Assembly: GCA_023512835.1 (NCBI GenBank)
Contig: CM042084.1
Coordinates: forward strand, 10,660,842-10,724,841
Origin: Taxillus chinensis
Lineage: Eukaryota; Streptophyta; Magnoliopsida; Santalales; Loranthaceae
Direction of reading: 5' to 3'
DNA: 64,000 bases
Of this stretch, positions 34,871 through 45,276 are shown piece after piece. A program made the translations under genes and the position numbers. The notes under the pieces were generated by a model, which saw only the letters and a program-made list of their open reading frames with translations, had not been told where the DNA came from and searched no databases. The stretch's first letter is position 1, and each line of letters starts with the position of its first letter.

Positions 34871-36577
34871 GCCTCCTGGTTTTTCATGTCGACAGCCTTT
34901 TCTGTCTGATCCTTAAATAGTATTATCTCCATTATATATTGCTCGCCCTTTTTGTTGGTCTTTGATAATCCTTATGGCACACCATCAATTTGTCATAGAA
35001 GTATGAAGATGACACCAATTAACAGCTGTAAATATCTTCCGCGCCTTTCTATTGCATAAAATTGTCACCGCTTAGTGCCCATTTTAACTCAAAAGACAAA
35101 GAAGGTAATTTGTCATTGCCTGGTGCCCTTAAACCGGAAGAAAGAGAAGTTAAAAAACACACTTGTTCATTTGATCAACTATTAGGCTGCGCTTCATTAT
35201 ACAGAATGAGAAAATTATAAATTATAACCCACGAAAAGCAGACTTTTAGACGACAGTTTTCTTTTTATGTATCAGTAATTTGCATGACTTGTCTATTACG
35301 CTATATTACGGCATTCCCTCTCTTTACAAAGCTTCACCCTTCATCTATATTCGTGCTGTGTAGAAGACAAAGCAGTTATGGCAATAGGCGCATTGGATCT
35401 CTCTAATGGCTAGTGGATGCCAAAGCTATCAACTCAGATATTTCTTCCACTTCTCCACTGCCTTCATCAAGATCTGTAAAGACTGTTATGACAATAATAA
35501 TAATTGGTGTAGCTGCAGTGGTGGGGGTGTTCAAGATAATGTATCTTGAAGGGTACGAAAATGTTGTTGGCTTGGTTTCCATCGAGGGCTTGAATCTCCT
35601 TAATCAAAGTGACATTCTTGTACTCACTCAAATTCTTGTTTCACAATTTTAGTCGTGAACTTTCGCATGTAATTTTTATTGTTATTTTTTTTAACATAAT
35701 CTCTATATTATTGTATTATTTCTCTAACAACAACAACAATAATAATTACAACATTTTAAGTTTATTTGCTGATGTATTTTATGAACTCCTGAAAGTTAAA
35801 TTCAAATTAAGGCTACAAGGTTTTGGTACAAGAAGTTTCACGGTCCATAGTAAAGCTTTATTTCATTAAAATTTGATGTAGCGAGGATGGTAGAGGGTGA
35901 GTGTATTAATTGAAGTTTTTTTTTTTTTTTTGTGAAAATTTAAAATAATATTTATATAATATTAATAAAATTCAAAACAACACGTCAAATATTTAATGAT
36001 ACAAAATATTCAATCAAAATAAAATTTATAACAAATTATTTTAATATATTATAGTATATTTTTTAAAGAAAATAAAAGTTAATGTATTTGTATATTACTA
36101 AAATTATTTATATTTGAATTTGTACTAAATAACTGAATATTGTATTACAAAGGCCTGAATTTGTAGTAGAGACCGAAAAAGTTAATACAAGAATAACCTT
36201 CTGAAAGCAAGTTTGTATAAGTTATTGATTTTCTTGTTCTCATTAGCTATTGACCTAATTCAGAAATACTTACAAATAATCAAACTCTAGATGTTGAATT
36301 ACATTATGCTCAAAATAATAAAGTTTTGTTTTTAAAACCTCTTTTTTGTGCTCCATGAAGTTTTGTGAATAAAATTTGATTGGCAACAAATAAATATTAT
36401 TGATTTTAAAAGAATAACTTGTTTGATAAAGATTTAAAGCTGAACTACGCACAAGTACCTCTACTACATGCTCATTAAATTGATGATTTAGTACTTGTAA
36501 CTGAGAATTTATTGCTTCACAAAAAATATTCACTCGATATTGATGTTCAATTCTAAAGTCATCTTGCAAATGGCGAG
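34871..36577. other. Intergenic DNA; one weak ORF
   Basis: A 79-codon frame on + at 35413-35652 has a hydrophobic stretch (TVMTIIIIGVAAVVGVF) that could be a membrane segment, but it has no relative I recognise and no other gene features. The rest is AT-rich with poly-T runs. Confidence 0.35.
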
Positions 36578-36585
36578 TTAGAGGA

Positions 36586-36788
36586 TAGGGATTGTAACGG
36601 GTTGGGTCGAGATTGAATACTGCCTGACCTGAATATGCAAAGCCCTGCCTTGAACCCATCCTGCCCTGGTGGTTTGGACAGCTCAAGGCGGGATGGGGCA
36701 GGCAAAGCCCGAGCCTAACCCTATACCTTGTCGAGACAAGTCAAACCTAGATGAGTTAGGACTGGGCGAGCCAAGATTGTCATCCCTA
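36586..36788. mobile_element. Short hAT-type MITE
   Basis: 203 bp with ends TAGGGATTGTAACGGG and (reversed) TAGGGATGACAATC, and flanks ttagagga (36578-36585) and ctagagga (36789-36796), a 7/8 match to an 8-bp hAT duplication. GC-rich body (GGGATGGGGCAGGC). It interrupts an AT-rich minus-strand frame of no known meaning. Confidence 0.75.
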
Positions 36789-36796
36789 CTAGAGGA

Positions 36797-37670
36797 CATT
36801 TGAGAATGGCAAAAAGTCAAAGGCACCTGAGGATTAGATTAGTTGAGGATGGCATGAGGTTTAGCTGTAAAAGGCCTCAAGAGAAGCATAGTGTGGTTCA
36901 TTCAAACATGAGGCAGGTGTAGAGGACCTTAGCTCACTTAAGGGAATCAAGTGGCAACTCTGTTGTCAGGAGATCAAGAACCTACTAGGAATGTGGATAG
37001 CTAGAGTATTTTGTTAAATGTTAAGTTCTCACCTTCTTTTATTGAGACTTATATTAGCAAAACAATGCTATGCATCAACTTCGGCGAGTCTGGTGTGTCA
37101 GGCTTGTGTCAGCTAATGCTTTTGTAGTTGTAATACGGTGTTATTTTATTAAATGAAATAGTTTTACTTTAACTCTATTTCCTTGTTTCTTAGTTATCTT
37201 AGCAATGTTGTATGATTCTTCAAGATGACCTAGTGTGTCATGCTTATGCATGATAGAACTTCTAGTATTTCAAAACATTGTCATCTTTATTAATGAAGCA
37301 TTCCTTTTTTCCTTTTTTTCTTCAATCTCTTTGTACCCTTCAACCTCTATTAATAAAACGATGACACTTTTAAGTCAGTGATATTGGTTCGTCATACTAA
37401 CATGTTTTAATGATTTTTTTATCAATTACATGCTGCCATTTATAACTTCAAAAAAGTCTAATTTTGTTATTCTCATGTCAGTTAGAAAATCTTGGGTGTT
37501 GAAATGGTATCTGTTAGATCACATTTTGTCTGGGTTAGACATATTGACCCTTTGTAAATTTTATATCTATCTGCCCAAGTCATATATCTCATTGAATAGG
37601 TTTATAAAAATCTCTCACTACCAAGGAGTTGGTCTCAGGTTTGGAGTTAATGTTAAACCCTAATTTACGC
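36797..37670. other. No gene recognised
   Basis: Intergenic DNA; short frames only. Confidence 0.55.
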
Positions 37671-38260
37671 AAGATGGATACACTATGACACAAACAGGGA
37701 AGCCCAAAATTAAGAACCTCTACTAGAAGACACTGAAGTGACCCAAGACTAACACTAGGCGATAGAGGATGAAATTTGGAGACTAACGCACTTGACTGTG
37801 CTCAATTTAGACTTAACGAAAAAGTTATAACGAAAACAATATTCGTTAGAAAAAGTCAAACTTACCAAAAGATGGTCAATGCCCCTAGTCAAACTTCCCG
37901 GAAATGTGCTTATGTGAAATACTCCGAAACGTATATTTAGGCGAATACAGGTCTTCCCAAACTATTCCCACAAATTCGTCTATTTTGACATTTTGGGTGG
38001 GGGTAAAAAGGTAATTAAAAGTAAAAAAAAAACTCAAAGGCCCAAAACCTCGAAGCCCCGAAGACTCGAAGACCCGAAGCCTCGAAGACTTGGACCCTTC
38101 GACTCTTCAAGGGTTAACCTTCGACCCTCCAATCTTCGACCAACCGACCTTCGACCTACTGACACTTCGGCCCGAACTTTCGACCTTTCGACTTGCCGAC
38201 AGTTCAACCCTACTGACACTTCAATCCTTTAACCTTTGACCCTTATTGTTTAGCCTTATA
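37671..38260. repeat. Possible diverged LTR piece with TTCGAC minisatellite
   Basis: At 38040-38240 there are many irregular copies of CTTCGACC and CCGAAG. The upstream 37780-37980 (AACGAAAAAGTTATAACGAA, GTCAAACTTACCAAAAGATGG) has the flavour of U3/leader sequence in plant Ty3/gypsy LTRs. I could not find TG...CA borders or a target duplication. Confidence 0.3.
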
Positions 38261-38559
38261 TGCGCGGGTACTTTCCCATGTAGTCACGAGGTGCGTTTTT
38301 ATTAGTTGGTCATTTATTAGAGATGCTTTTCAACGCCTATCGGTCACATGTGCTCATACAAAAAATAGAAAAATACCATTACTTTCTCTCAACTCTCATC
38401 ACACTCGTTTCTTCTCAGCTCCCACAAACTTGCTCTTCTCTCACGCCCAGACTTCCGAAAACTTCGTTACTTCCTTAATCCTGTCTTTTTCTTTCCCTTT
38501 TTTTCTTTATCTCGGATTCCCACAAAAATACAAAAACTGTTCTTGTCTCCATTGTGTCC

Positions 38560-38564
<5 letters not shown>

Positions 38565-38591
<27 letters not shown>
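38565..38591. repeat. (AT)n microsatellite
   Basis: Dinucleotide run of about 26 bp. Confidence 0.85.
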
Positions 38592-38595
<4 letters not shown>

Positions 38596-41200
38596 TTCAT
38601 TTGCAGTTCCAACCAGCAGTATTTAAAGTACTTCTGGCCCAATTCCAACCAACCAGTTTTTAGAGTCTCGCTTTTCCGCCAACATTGTTGCTACTGGAGC
38701 CCCAAGTCGAAGACAAAGTCGGTTCATATTTTTATTTTGTTGTCTTAATTTATTCTCATTTTACTTTTTGTAATTGTTGTATTGTATTTTTTTGTTTCTT
38801 TCTATTTTCATTTTTCTTTATTTTTTTTATTTTTATGCAAATTTGTAATATGTAATAGCAACTAAAAAATTGGAGAGAGAGAAAAAGTGAGTGAAAAAAG
38901 AGGAGGTATGCAAAAAAGGAGTGATTTTTTTTTATTTGTCGATATCATAATCACACACTTAACATTTATTTTGATATATGTTTTAATTTTTTAGTAGCTA
39001 AACAAAAAATGATTAAAAAATAAGAAAAACAAAAACAAAAATACAAATATGCATTTTTATTTTTAACATATGTTAGTTCTTAGTTTCACTCCTTTAAAAA
39101 AACAAAAAAAAGAGAACAAAATAAAAATCTTTTCCAAAAAAAAAAACAAAAACAAAACAAAACAAAACAAAAAAAAGGAGCTTTCCCAAAGGAAGCTATC
39201 TTAAAACCAAAATCTAGGATCTCTTTTCAAAACTTAGACTCTTAAGTTAATTAGATTTCATTTTCCACTTCAAACAAATAATTTAGAAATAAAAAAAAGA
39301 TCAAAATCCTTAGGATTTTCTTTAGCAACTTAGGGTAAATAAATTTAATCATAACTTTGACAAATAATTTAGTTAAATATAAAAAAACATAGAATTTTCA
39401 TAAAACAAATAGAAAACTTCTTCTCCTAAGATAGATATCAAAAAGTGTATTGTAGGACTGTTAATCCTTTCCTACATGTAATCAACTCCTGAACCATTCT
39501 CTAGTAATGTATATCACATCATAATTAGTCAAGATAAAGGGTATCTAACTATACTCCAAAAACAGTTAGTAGCGATTCTAATTTTCTCATCATTAGTTTT
39601 GGTTGAGCCCACCCCAAACGGGCCGGGACGAAAACCTGTGATGATAGTATCGTCCTACTGAATATAAACTTTGATTTCTTCACAAAGAATTTGCTTAACT
39701 TGAAAATGATGTTGTTCAATTTATTTTAGCTATCTCCACACGGACCACACGATCGAGCTTCTTCTTTTTGTACTTTCTAAAGCTTTGTTTGGCATTAAAA
39801 CTAATTAATATAAATTTTAGTCTTAACCTGAAACCAAATATTATCCAATAATGATTTCTTTGACGGGTTCGTTCAATGAAATTGTTCTACAAAGTTATTA
39901 AATACTTGATTTTGAACTTGCATTAAATTAAACTTGTTTTTCTTAATTACTTAAGGGTTTGTATGTAATTTTCTAATCTTAAATTTTAACTCTCGTTTCT
40001 TTTAGATTTTCTCTTATACTTTTTCTGGGTTCAACACTCAACAGCAAATATATTCAACTGAAGAGTACATAGAGGTTGAGAAAGAACAATAAAGAGAGGA
40101 AGCATTAATCACGTACGCATAATATGTTCGCCCTTACTTTTTATGATAAACCTCTCAATTTGAACACTCTTGCCTTACCCTTAAAGATTTCAGAAGCAAA
40201 AAAGGACAAACAAATTTCTTAGTTCTTTGAGATGTTCAAGAAGTTGTATATCAACCTTTCTTTTATTGAAGCTCTTGAAGAAATGCCTATATATGTTAAA
40301 TTTTTGATGTTGATGTAGTTTTGGGCATATATCAGAATGTGTTAAATAATGTATCACTCCTGTATTGTGTCGTGGCTTGCTTCTTGAATCATAAAAATAT
40401 AAAAATCGTAATAAACAATTGCATCATTGTTGTTTCGTTTACTGACAAAAACATATAACACAAGATTGATTGCACGATAAATTATTTTCTAAGTTGAAGT
40501 TTTAATGGGTAGAGAGTGATGATATTGTCAAATTTGGAATTTTAGTCCTCCTTTGGTGTAAGTTGTTTTCCTTTTTCAAAAATAAGTTTTGTTTTTTAAA
40601 AAATAAGAATATGACATTTATAAACGGTATATATATTTGCTTTCTCAAATGAAATAATTAATACGTTGAATAAAATAGCCGTTTTAAAAAAATTATTTTC
40701 TATTTTAAATCGTAAACTCATTTTAACAGAACACTTTATTTTTTCTGTTTCTTATATCTACGTCTATCTACTTTATTTTATTATATTTTTACTATTTTGA
40801 TTGAAAATCAATTATCTCTTTAAAAAAACACTTAAAACACGTTAACATCCGCAATTTCACATTTTCAATGCACAGCACGTGTAGCATGCATACATACCGG
40901 ATGACCAAAACAAAACCCGTCGGCAGAAACGACACCCCCACATTTGCATTTGCTCTTTGGAATCGAAGATTACATATGCATGTTTCAAAAATGTGAAACC
41001 AACATGGATCGTGTGAAGTGAAGTGACACACTGACACACGGCTCTAAAAACATCATGAGACAGCAGAGTTCACATGGCCTCCCAAAACATCAACATTCAC
41101 CAGCTATAAGCGGTAGCCGTGGGGCAACTTAAGATCCAAGTCACCTCATCGACGTTCATTTCTTTCGTATTAAATTGTTTTGTTTTCTTGGATTTCACTC
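38592..41200. other. AT-rich intergenic DNA, no gene
   Basis: Long poly-A/T rich stretch (for example 39100-39180) with stops in all frames. A GC-richer patch at 40860-41200 lies downstream of the DUF1677 gene and may include its 3' UTR. Confidence 0.6.
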
Positions 41201-41206
41201 GTTGTT

Positions 41207-41668
41207 TTAATCAGCACAGCTCTCGGAAAGGGTCAGAGAGCGCCGCCGGGCCTTCGTCACCGTAGCCGACCGGAGGCCACTCTTGGGCGACCCCAGGCTT
41301 CGCCGGAGAAGCGTTCTCACGGCGGATATGAGAAGAACTGTCGGGTCCGACGACGGCCGGCCGCCGCCGGATTTGGAGAAGGTCATGTGCCGACTCAGAG
41401 CCTCCTCGGTGGTGATCAACCTCACCGACGCTGACCTGGCGATCTCGTCCTCCACGGCCTCGGCGCAGAGGCCGCAAATCCATCGCCCCTGGAACCGCTC
41501 CCGTATCCCATCGATGTACGCCGGCGTGCACTCCTCCTTCAGTGCGCAGCAGTCGCACTCCGCCCACTCGATCTCGCTGCTCATCGAACAACTCTTCTCC
41601 TGAATCGAAACCGCCGCTGCCGCTGCCGCTGCCATTGGATTCGACTCTCGGATTACGCTCCCCAACAT
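41207..41668 (-). CDS. DUF1677 domain protein (function unknown)
   Basis: A single coding exon of 153 codons, TAA stop at 41209-41207. I place the start at the ATG 41668-41666 (MLGSVIRESNPMAAAA). The open frame reaches 17 codons further upstream without an ATG, and a TTGTTACAG acceptor-like site lies there, so that part is probably the end of a 5'-UTR intron. The DUF1677 signature is clear: WAECDCCALKEECTPAYID, then ERFQGRWICGLCAEAVEDEI, whose CxCC and CGLC cysteines look like a metal site. It continues LITTEEALSRHMTF and VLLISAVRTLLRRSL, the family's C-terminal helix. An Ala run (AAAAAAAV) lies near the N-terminus and a basic tail (KARRRSL) near the end. These are plant-specific proteins with no established role. 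GC content is well above the surroundings, as in many single-exon plant genes. Confidence 0.88.
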   Translation of the reverse strand: MLGSVIRESNPMAAAAAAAVSIQEKSCSMSSEIEWAECDCCALKEECTPAYIDGIRERFQGRWICGLCAEAVEDEIARSASVRLITTEEALSRHMTFSKSGGGRPSSDPTVLLISAVRTLLRRSLGSPKSGLRSATVTKARRRSLTLSESCAD

Positions 41669-42300
41669 CGCCTCCACTGATCGATCAACCTCTGTAACAA
41701 CAACAGCAGCAGCAACCACCTACAAAATTAGTTCAATCCCAGACACTCACAGGTTGTCCCAACCTACCTTATTACCTAGAGAAATATCAAGGAATTACCA
41801 GAAAATAAATAAATAAAATCAGTAGCAGCTTGTTGCGCGCGTTGATCGATCTGACCCTGATCGTTCTTTACCCACTACTCAAACACATGCTCTTCAATGG
41901 AAGTGGGGATTCAAAATCAGAGACATTTTTTTCAGAGAGGTTTGTGGGGTTTTCCACCAATAAAGAAACTTAATATATATATATATATATATATATTCGA
42001 ATCGACAGCCCACGATGGATCGAATCTATTGATTTGAAAAAAGGCAAAATGAAAATTAAAAAGAAAAAGAGTCAAATTCGCCACTCGAGCGTGTTCATGA
42101 TAACCTACTGAGCGAGTGACGACTTTGTTTTGTTTGTAGTAGGTTGTAGAGGCTAAGAGAGAGAGAGAGAGAGAGAGTTATAGAGGGAGGGAGGAGTGGA
42201 GGAGGAAGGAGGGGGGGGATTTGTAGGGGCGGGCAGACAGAAGACGATGATTGGGCGGTTGGGTCTTTGTTAATTAAATTCATTCATACGATTGAATAAA
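41669..42300 (-). promoter_or_regulatory. Upstream region of the DUF1677 gene with CT-rich tract
   Basis: On minus, a (CT)n tract at about 42155-42178 precedes a probable 5' UTR, and a candidate 5'-UTR intron ends at about 41693. An AT microsatellite is at 41972-41994. CT-rich tracts near the start site are common in plant core promoters. No TATA box is certain. Confidence 0.4.
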
Positions 42301-43376
42301 TGGTGAGATGAGCTGGCGGTTCCAACCTCAGTCGTTGTCGTTGATTCAATGATTTGCCAACTGTGCGTTGGGGTTTCGTGTCCGTGCTCTCATTCATGCG
42401 CCAAGACTTGACTGACTTTGGCGAATGACAATTACCAACGCAATGCAGTGCGTGCAGTGATGTTTGGGTTGTTAAGGAAAGAAAATATTTTTTTTTTATT
42501 TTAATTTTTCTAAAGTTTAGTAAATATTTTTGTTTCCATCTGGCCGTGGCCGCCGCAATTGGCAACCCTTTTCCTTTCTTCTGTTTTGTTTTTGTTTTTG
42601 GAATGGGAGTCCATTTGTTTTAATGATTCTGGAACTTTCTTTTTAACTTCTGTACTCCACAGATAGCCACCTTTTCCCCTTTTTTTGTTTTTTCCCCTGT
42701 TTTAATAGCCGACATGCAGTACAAAACTCTTCTAAAGTTTTTTATAATATAGACGCGAATTCTGAGAAAAGGGTTGCAAATAATAACGCCTTTTCTCCTT
42801 ATGTTTTTAAAAATAATTTTATAAATCTGAATTTTTCTTTCTTAAGAAAAAAGTTAAAAAAAATATATATTTAGTACTATAAATATTCTTCTTGTTGGAT
42901 TAATATGAATAAAAAAATATATAAAAAATTAATTTATTAAAATATAGTAAAGAAAGCAAGAAAATGTTGTGGGTCAGGTAATAAAGTGAATATGGTATTT
43001 TTTTAATAGACTTTAAAATTTAAATTTAAATTAAAATATAATATATTGAAAGGTATTTTAAAAATAATTATGAAATTTATTTAAAATTTAATTGAGATTT
43101 GAATTATCATTTAAATCATGTGTATCAATTGTGTTTTTTAAATGTTGAGACCTTCAATTTAATCAAGAATCATCATTCAATATGAAGATTGGTTGCATCA
43201 CTAATAGCATAGCTTCCAACATAGCCTTCAAACCTCCAATGAATCCATCAAACCCACATCAAGCGTTAGATTAATGGGCGGAAGTGTAAACTTGTTACAT
43301 GAGGTATTCTGATTTGGCGCATTGATGATTAAAGCGTGAGTCTCATTAATGATTATATAATTAGAACACATGATTT
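42301..43376. other. No gene recognised
   Basis: AT-rich intergenic DNA. The minus-strand 93-codon frame at 42284-42565 has no recognisable domain. Confidence 0.55.
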
Positions 43377-43850
43377 TGTTGGATTATTTGACCTATAAAT
43401 GACTAATAGGTGTCTGCCATAAACAAGACTATCATGTTTTATAAGTCTAATTAAAATGAATTGAAATGATTTTTGATATTTTGGACTTAAATGCATCAAA
43501 TTAAAGTTTGATAACTTATGTGTATAGACCAGCTTGTAATTTCTGATTTGTAATGGGTCAAATTGAAAATAATAATATGTTAATTAAAATTAATTTATAT
43601 TAGTGGTCAGGTCCCCAAGTCATACGTATTGCAGGCAACACTTCTGTATTCCATCAACAAAAAGTGTAAGAGGCTCTTTCCTCCAAAGACAAAATACGTA
43701 CAAGCTTAGAAAATCAGCTGTAGTATAGATCATTAGTTTGATATGACAGAATCAAGTACGCTTCCGTTTGATATCACTCTTAATGATTTAACATGATGAT
43801 AAGGGTTTGCGGATGATGGATTTTTTCCAATAATTAATATCAGAGTCTTT
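43377..43850 (+). mobile_element. Copia-type LTR with adjoining primer-binding site
   Basis: Starts TGTTGGATTATTTGACC. The end reads TTTTTTCCAATA (43832; mutated from the usual CCAACA), followed by ATTAATATCAGAGTC, close to the initiator-Met primer site TGGTATCAGAGTC. It is therefore probably a 5' LTR of about 456 bp whose internal region has been lost or cannot be read beyond about 43900. Confidence 0.5.
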
Positions 43851-44290
43851 TCATGTTAAATCATTGGGATTTTGTGTTCTTTTGATTAAGTTAGATGATG
43901 CAATTTATTTTGTTCATAATGATTGTAAGTGGTTTTGAAATATTAGTTTATTTATCTATATGTTTATGAATGTTGTTTTAAAATCAAGCTGTGGTATTAG
44001 GGTTATTGCCTATACTATTTTTTGTTTATTGCTTTTTAAACCTATTTTTTAAAGTTAAAGTTAATAAATAAAATAATTGCATAACCCAACATCTTCCCTT
44101 GGTTGAAACAACCATCTTGTCCTTGCCGACAACTCAAACAAGCATTCAAGTAGTTACACAATTCAATGGCTGGACTATACGATCAGTGGCTTCCTTTAAT
44201 CAGACAACAACAATGGCATTATGCAGACGTCCAATTGAGTTGTCATCCTTGAGTTGTGGCAATGAAGTCTTCGGATGAGTTGATGCACGG
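43851..44290. other. No gene recognised
   Basis: Sequence after the Copia primer site; no Gag motif could be read. Confidence 0.5.
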
Positions 44291-45055
44291 CTAGTGTGGT
44301 AGGACTTTACACCAGTAGTTTGGGCCAAATATGTCCCAAATCAGGCTTGCAGACCCAAATCCCTTAAACCTTTTCTTGAATATTCCGAACAAAGGCTTGA
44401 TCCACCACCTTAGTGCACATGTTGGCAGGTGAGCAGGTGTCTAGATCGCCACATAGCACTCTCAGAATAATTCACATGTTGTTGAAGGTGGGAATTGAAC
44501 CCTTGACATCCCTTTAGATAGCATTCTGGCAAGAGTGCTACCACCAATTGGTAGTAGGTGGTGTGGTAGGTACTTATTTAAAGGGAGGCCGAGAGTTTAT
44601 AGCGATCCATTCGGGCCTACAAGATCGAGAATCTTTAACGTGGAGAATTATCTAAAAGGGCCCTTGGTTAATAATCTTAGTGACACATTGGCTCGTAGGC
44701 AAACTTCTAGGATGCCATATGTTACCCTCAGATAAATCCTCTAAGATGATAAAGGTGGAATTAAACCCCCGACCTCCCTTTATATAAGTGCCTACCATAC
44801 CACCTGCTACTAATTGATTTGCAAATCAATTGGTGGTAGCACTTTTGCCATAGTGTTATCTAAAAGGAGGTCTAAGGTTCAATTTCCACCTCCAACAACC
44901 TGCGAATTATTTTGGGAGTACCATGTGGCGATCTAGGGTTGTGAATCAAGCCCCCATTCGGAATATTTTAGAAAGGGTTGGAGGGATTTGGGCCTAAAGT
45001 TCCAGTTTGAGACATATTTGGCCCAAACTATTTGTGTAAAGTCTTACCACACCAG
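44291..45055. repeat. Large palindrome built from inverted tRNA-like modules
   Basis: The arms 44291-44610 and 44745-45055 are inverted copies: left CTAGTGTGGTAGGACTTTAC against right, reversed, CTGGTGTGGTAAGACTTTAC, with similarity continuing inward (AGTTTGGGCCAAATATGTC). Within each arm is a tRNA-like stretch: on + at about 44822-44886 GGTGGTAGCACTTTTGCC, then AGGTTCAATTTCCACCTCC (B box); in the left arm the mirror image, GGGTTCAATTCCCACC on minus. A second, inner pair of similar modules (TAGGTGGTGTGGTAGG...GGGAGGTCGGGGGTTTAATT) faces the other way. It fits two tRNA-derived SINE-like units fused head to head, or a foldback element that took up such promoters. Confidence 0.6.
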
Positions 45056-45276
45056 TTGTACATCATGAGCAGCAACGAACCTTGTGGCCTTTGGCTTCGA
45101 CAATCATAACAGTGTTCTACATCCGAGCTCATGCTAGAGTTTCGGTTCACCTTCCATGGTTGTTATTAGTTGAAGGTTTTATTTTGGTTGAAAGTACCTT
45201 TGCTTATTGGATTGAAGAAGCTATTATGAAATTGTTGAGAGGGACGAAGTCCTTAATTGTTCCCATGGGTTGAGTT

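Noticed and set aside
36270..36686. 138-codon minus-strand frame
   Set aside because: It runs through the terminal sequence of a hAT MITE with an 8-bp duplication and has no known domain.
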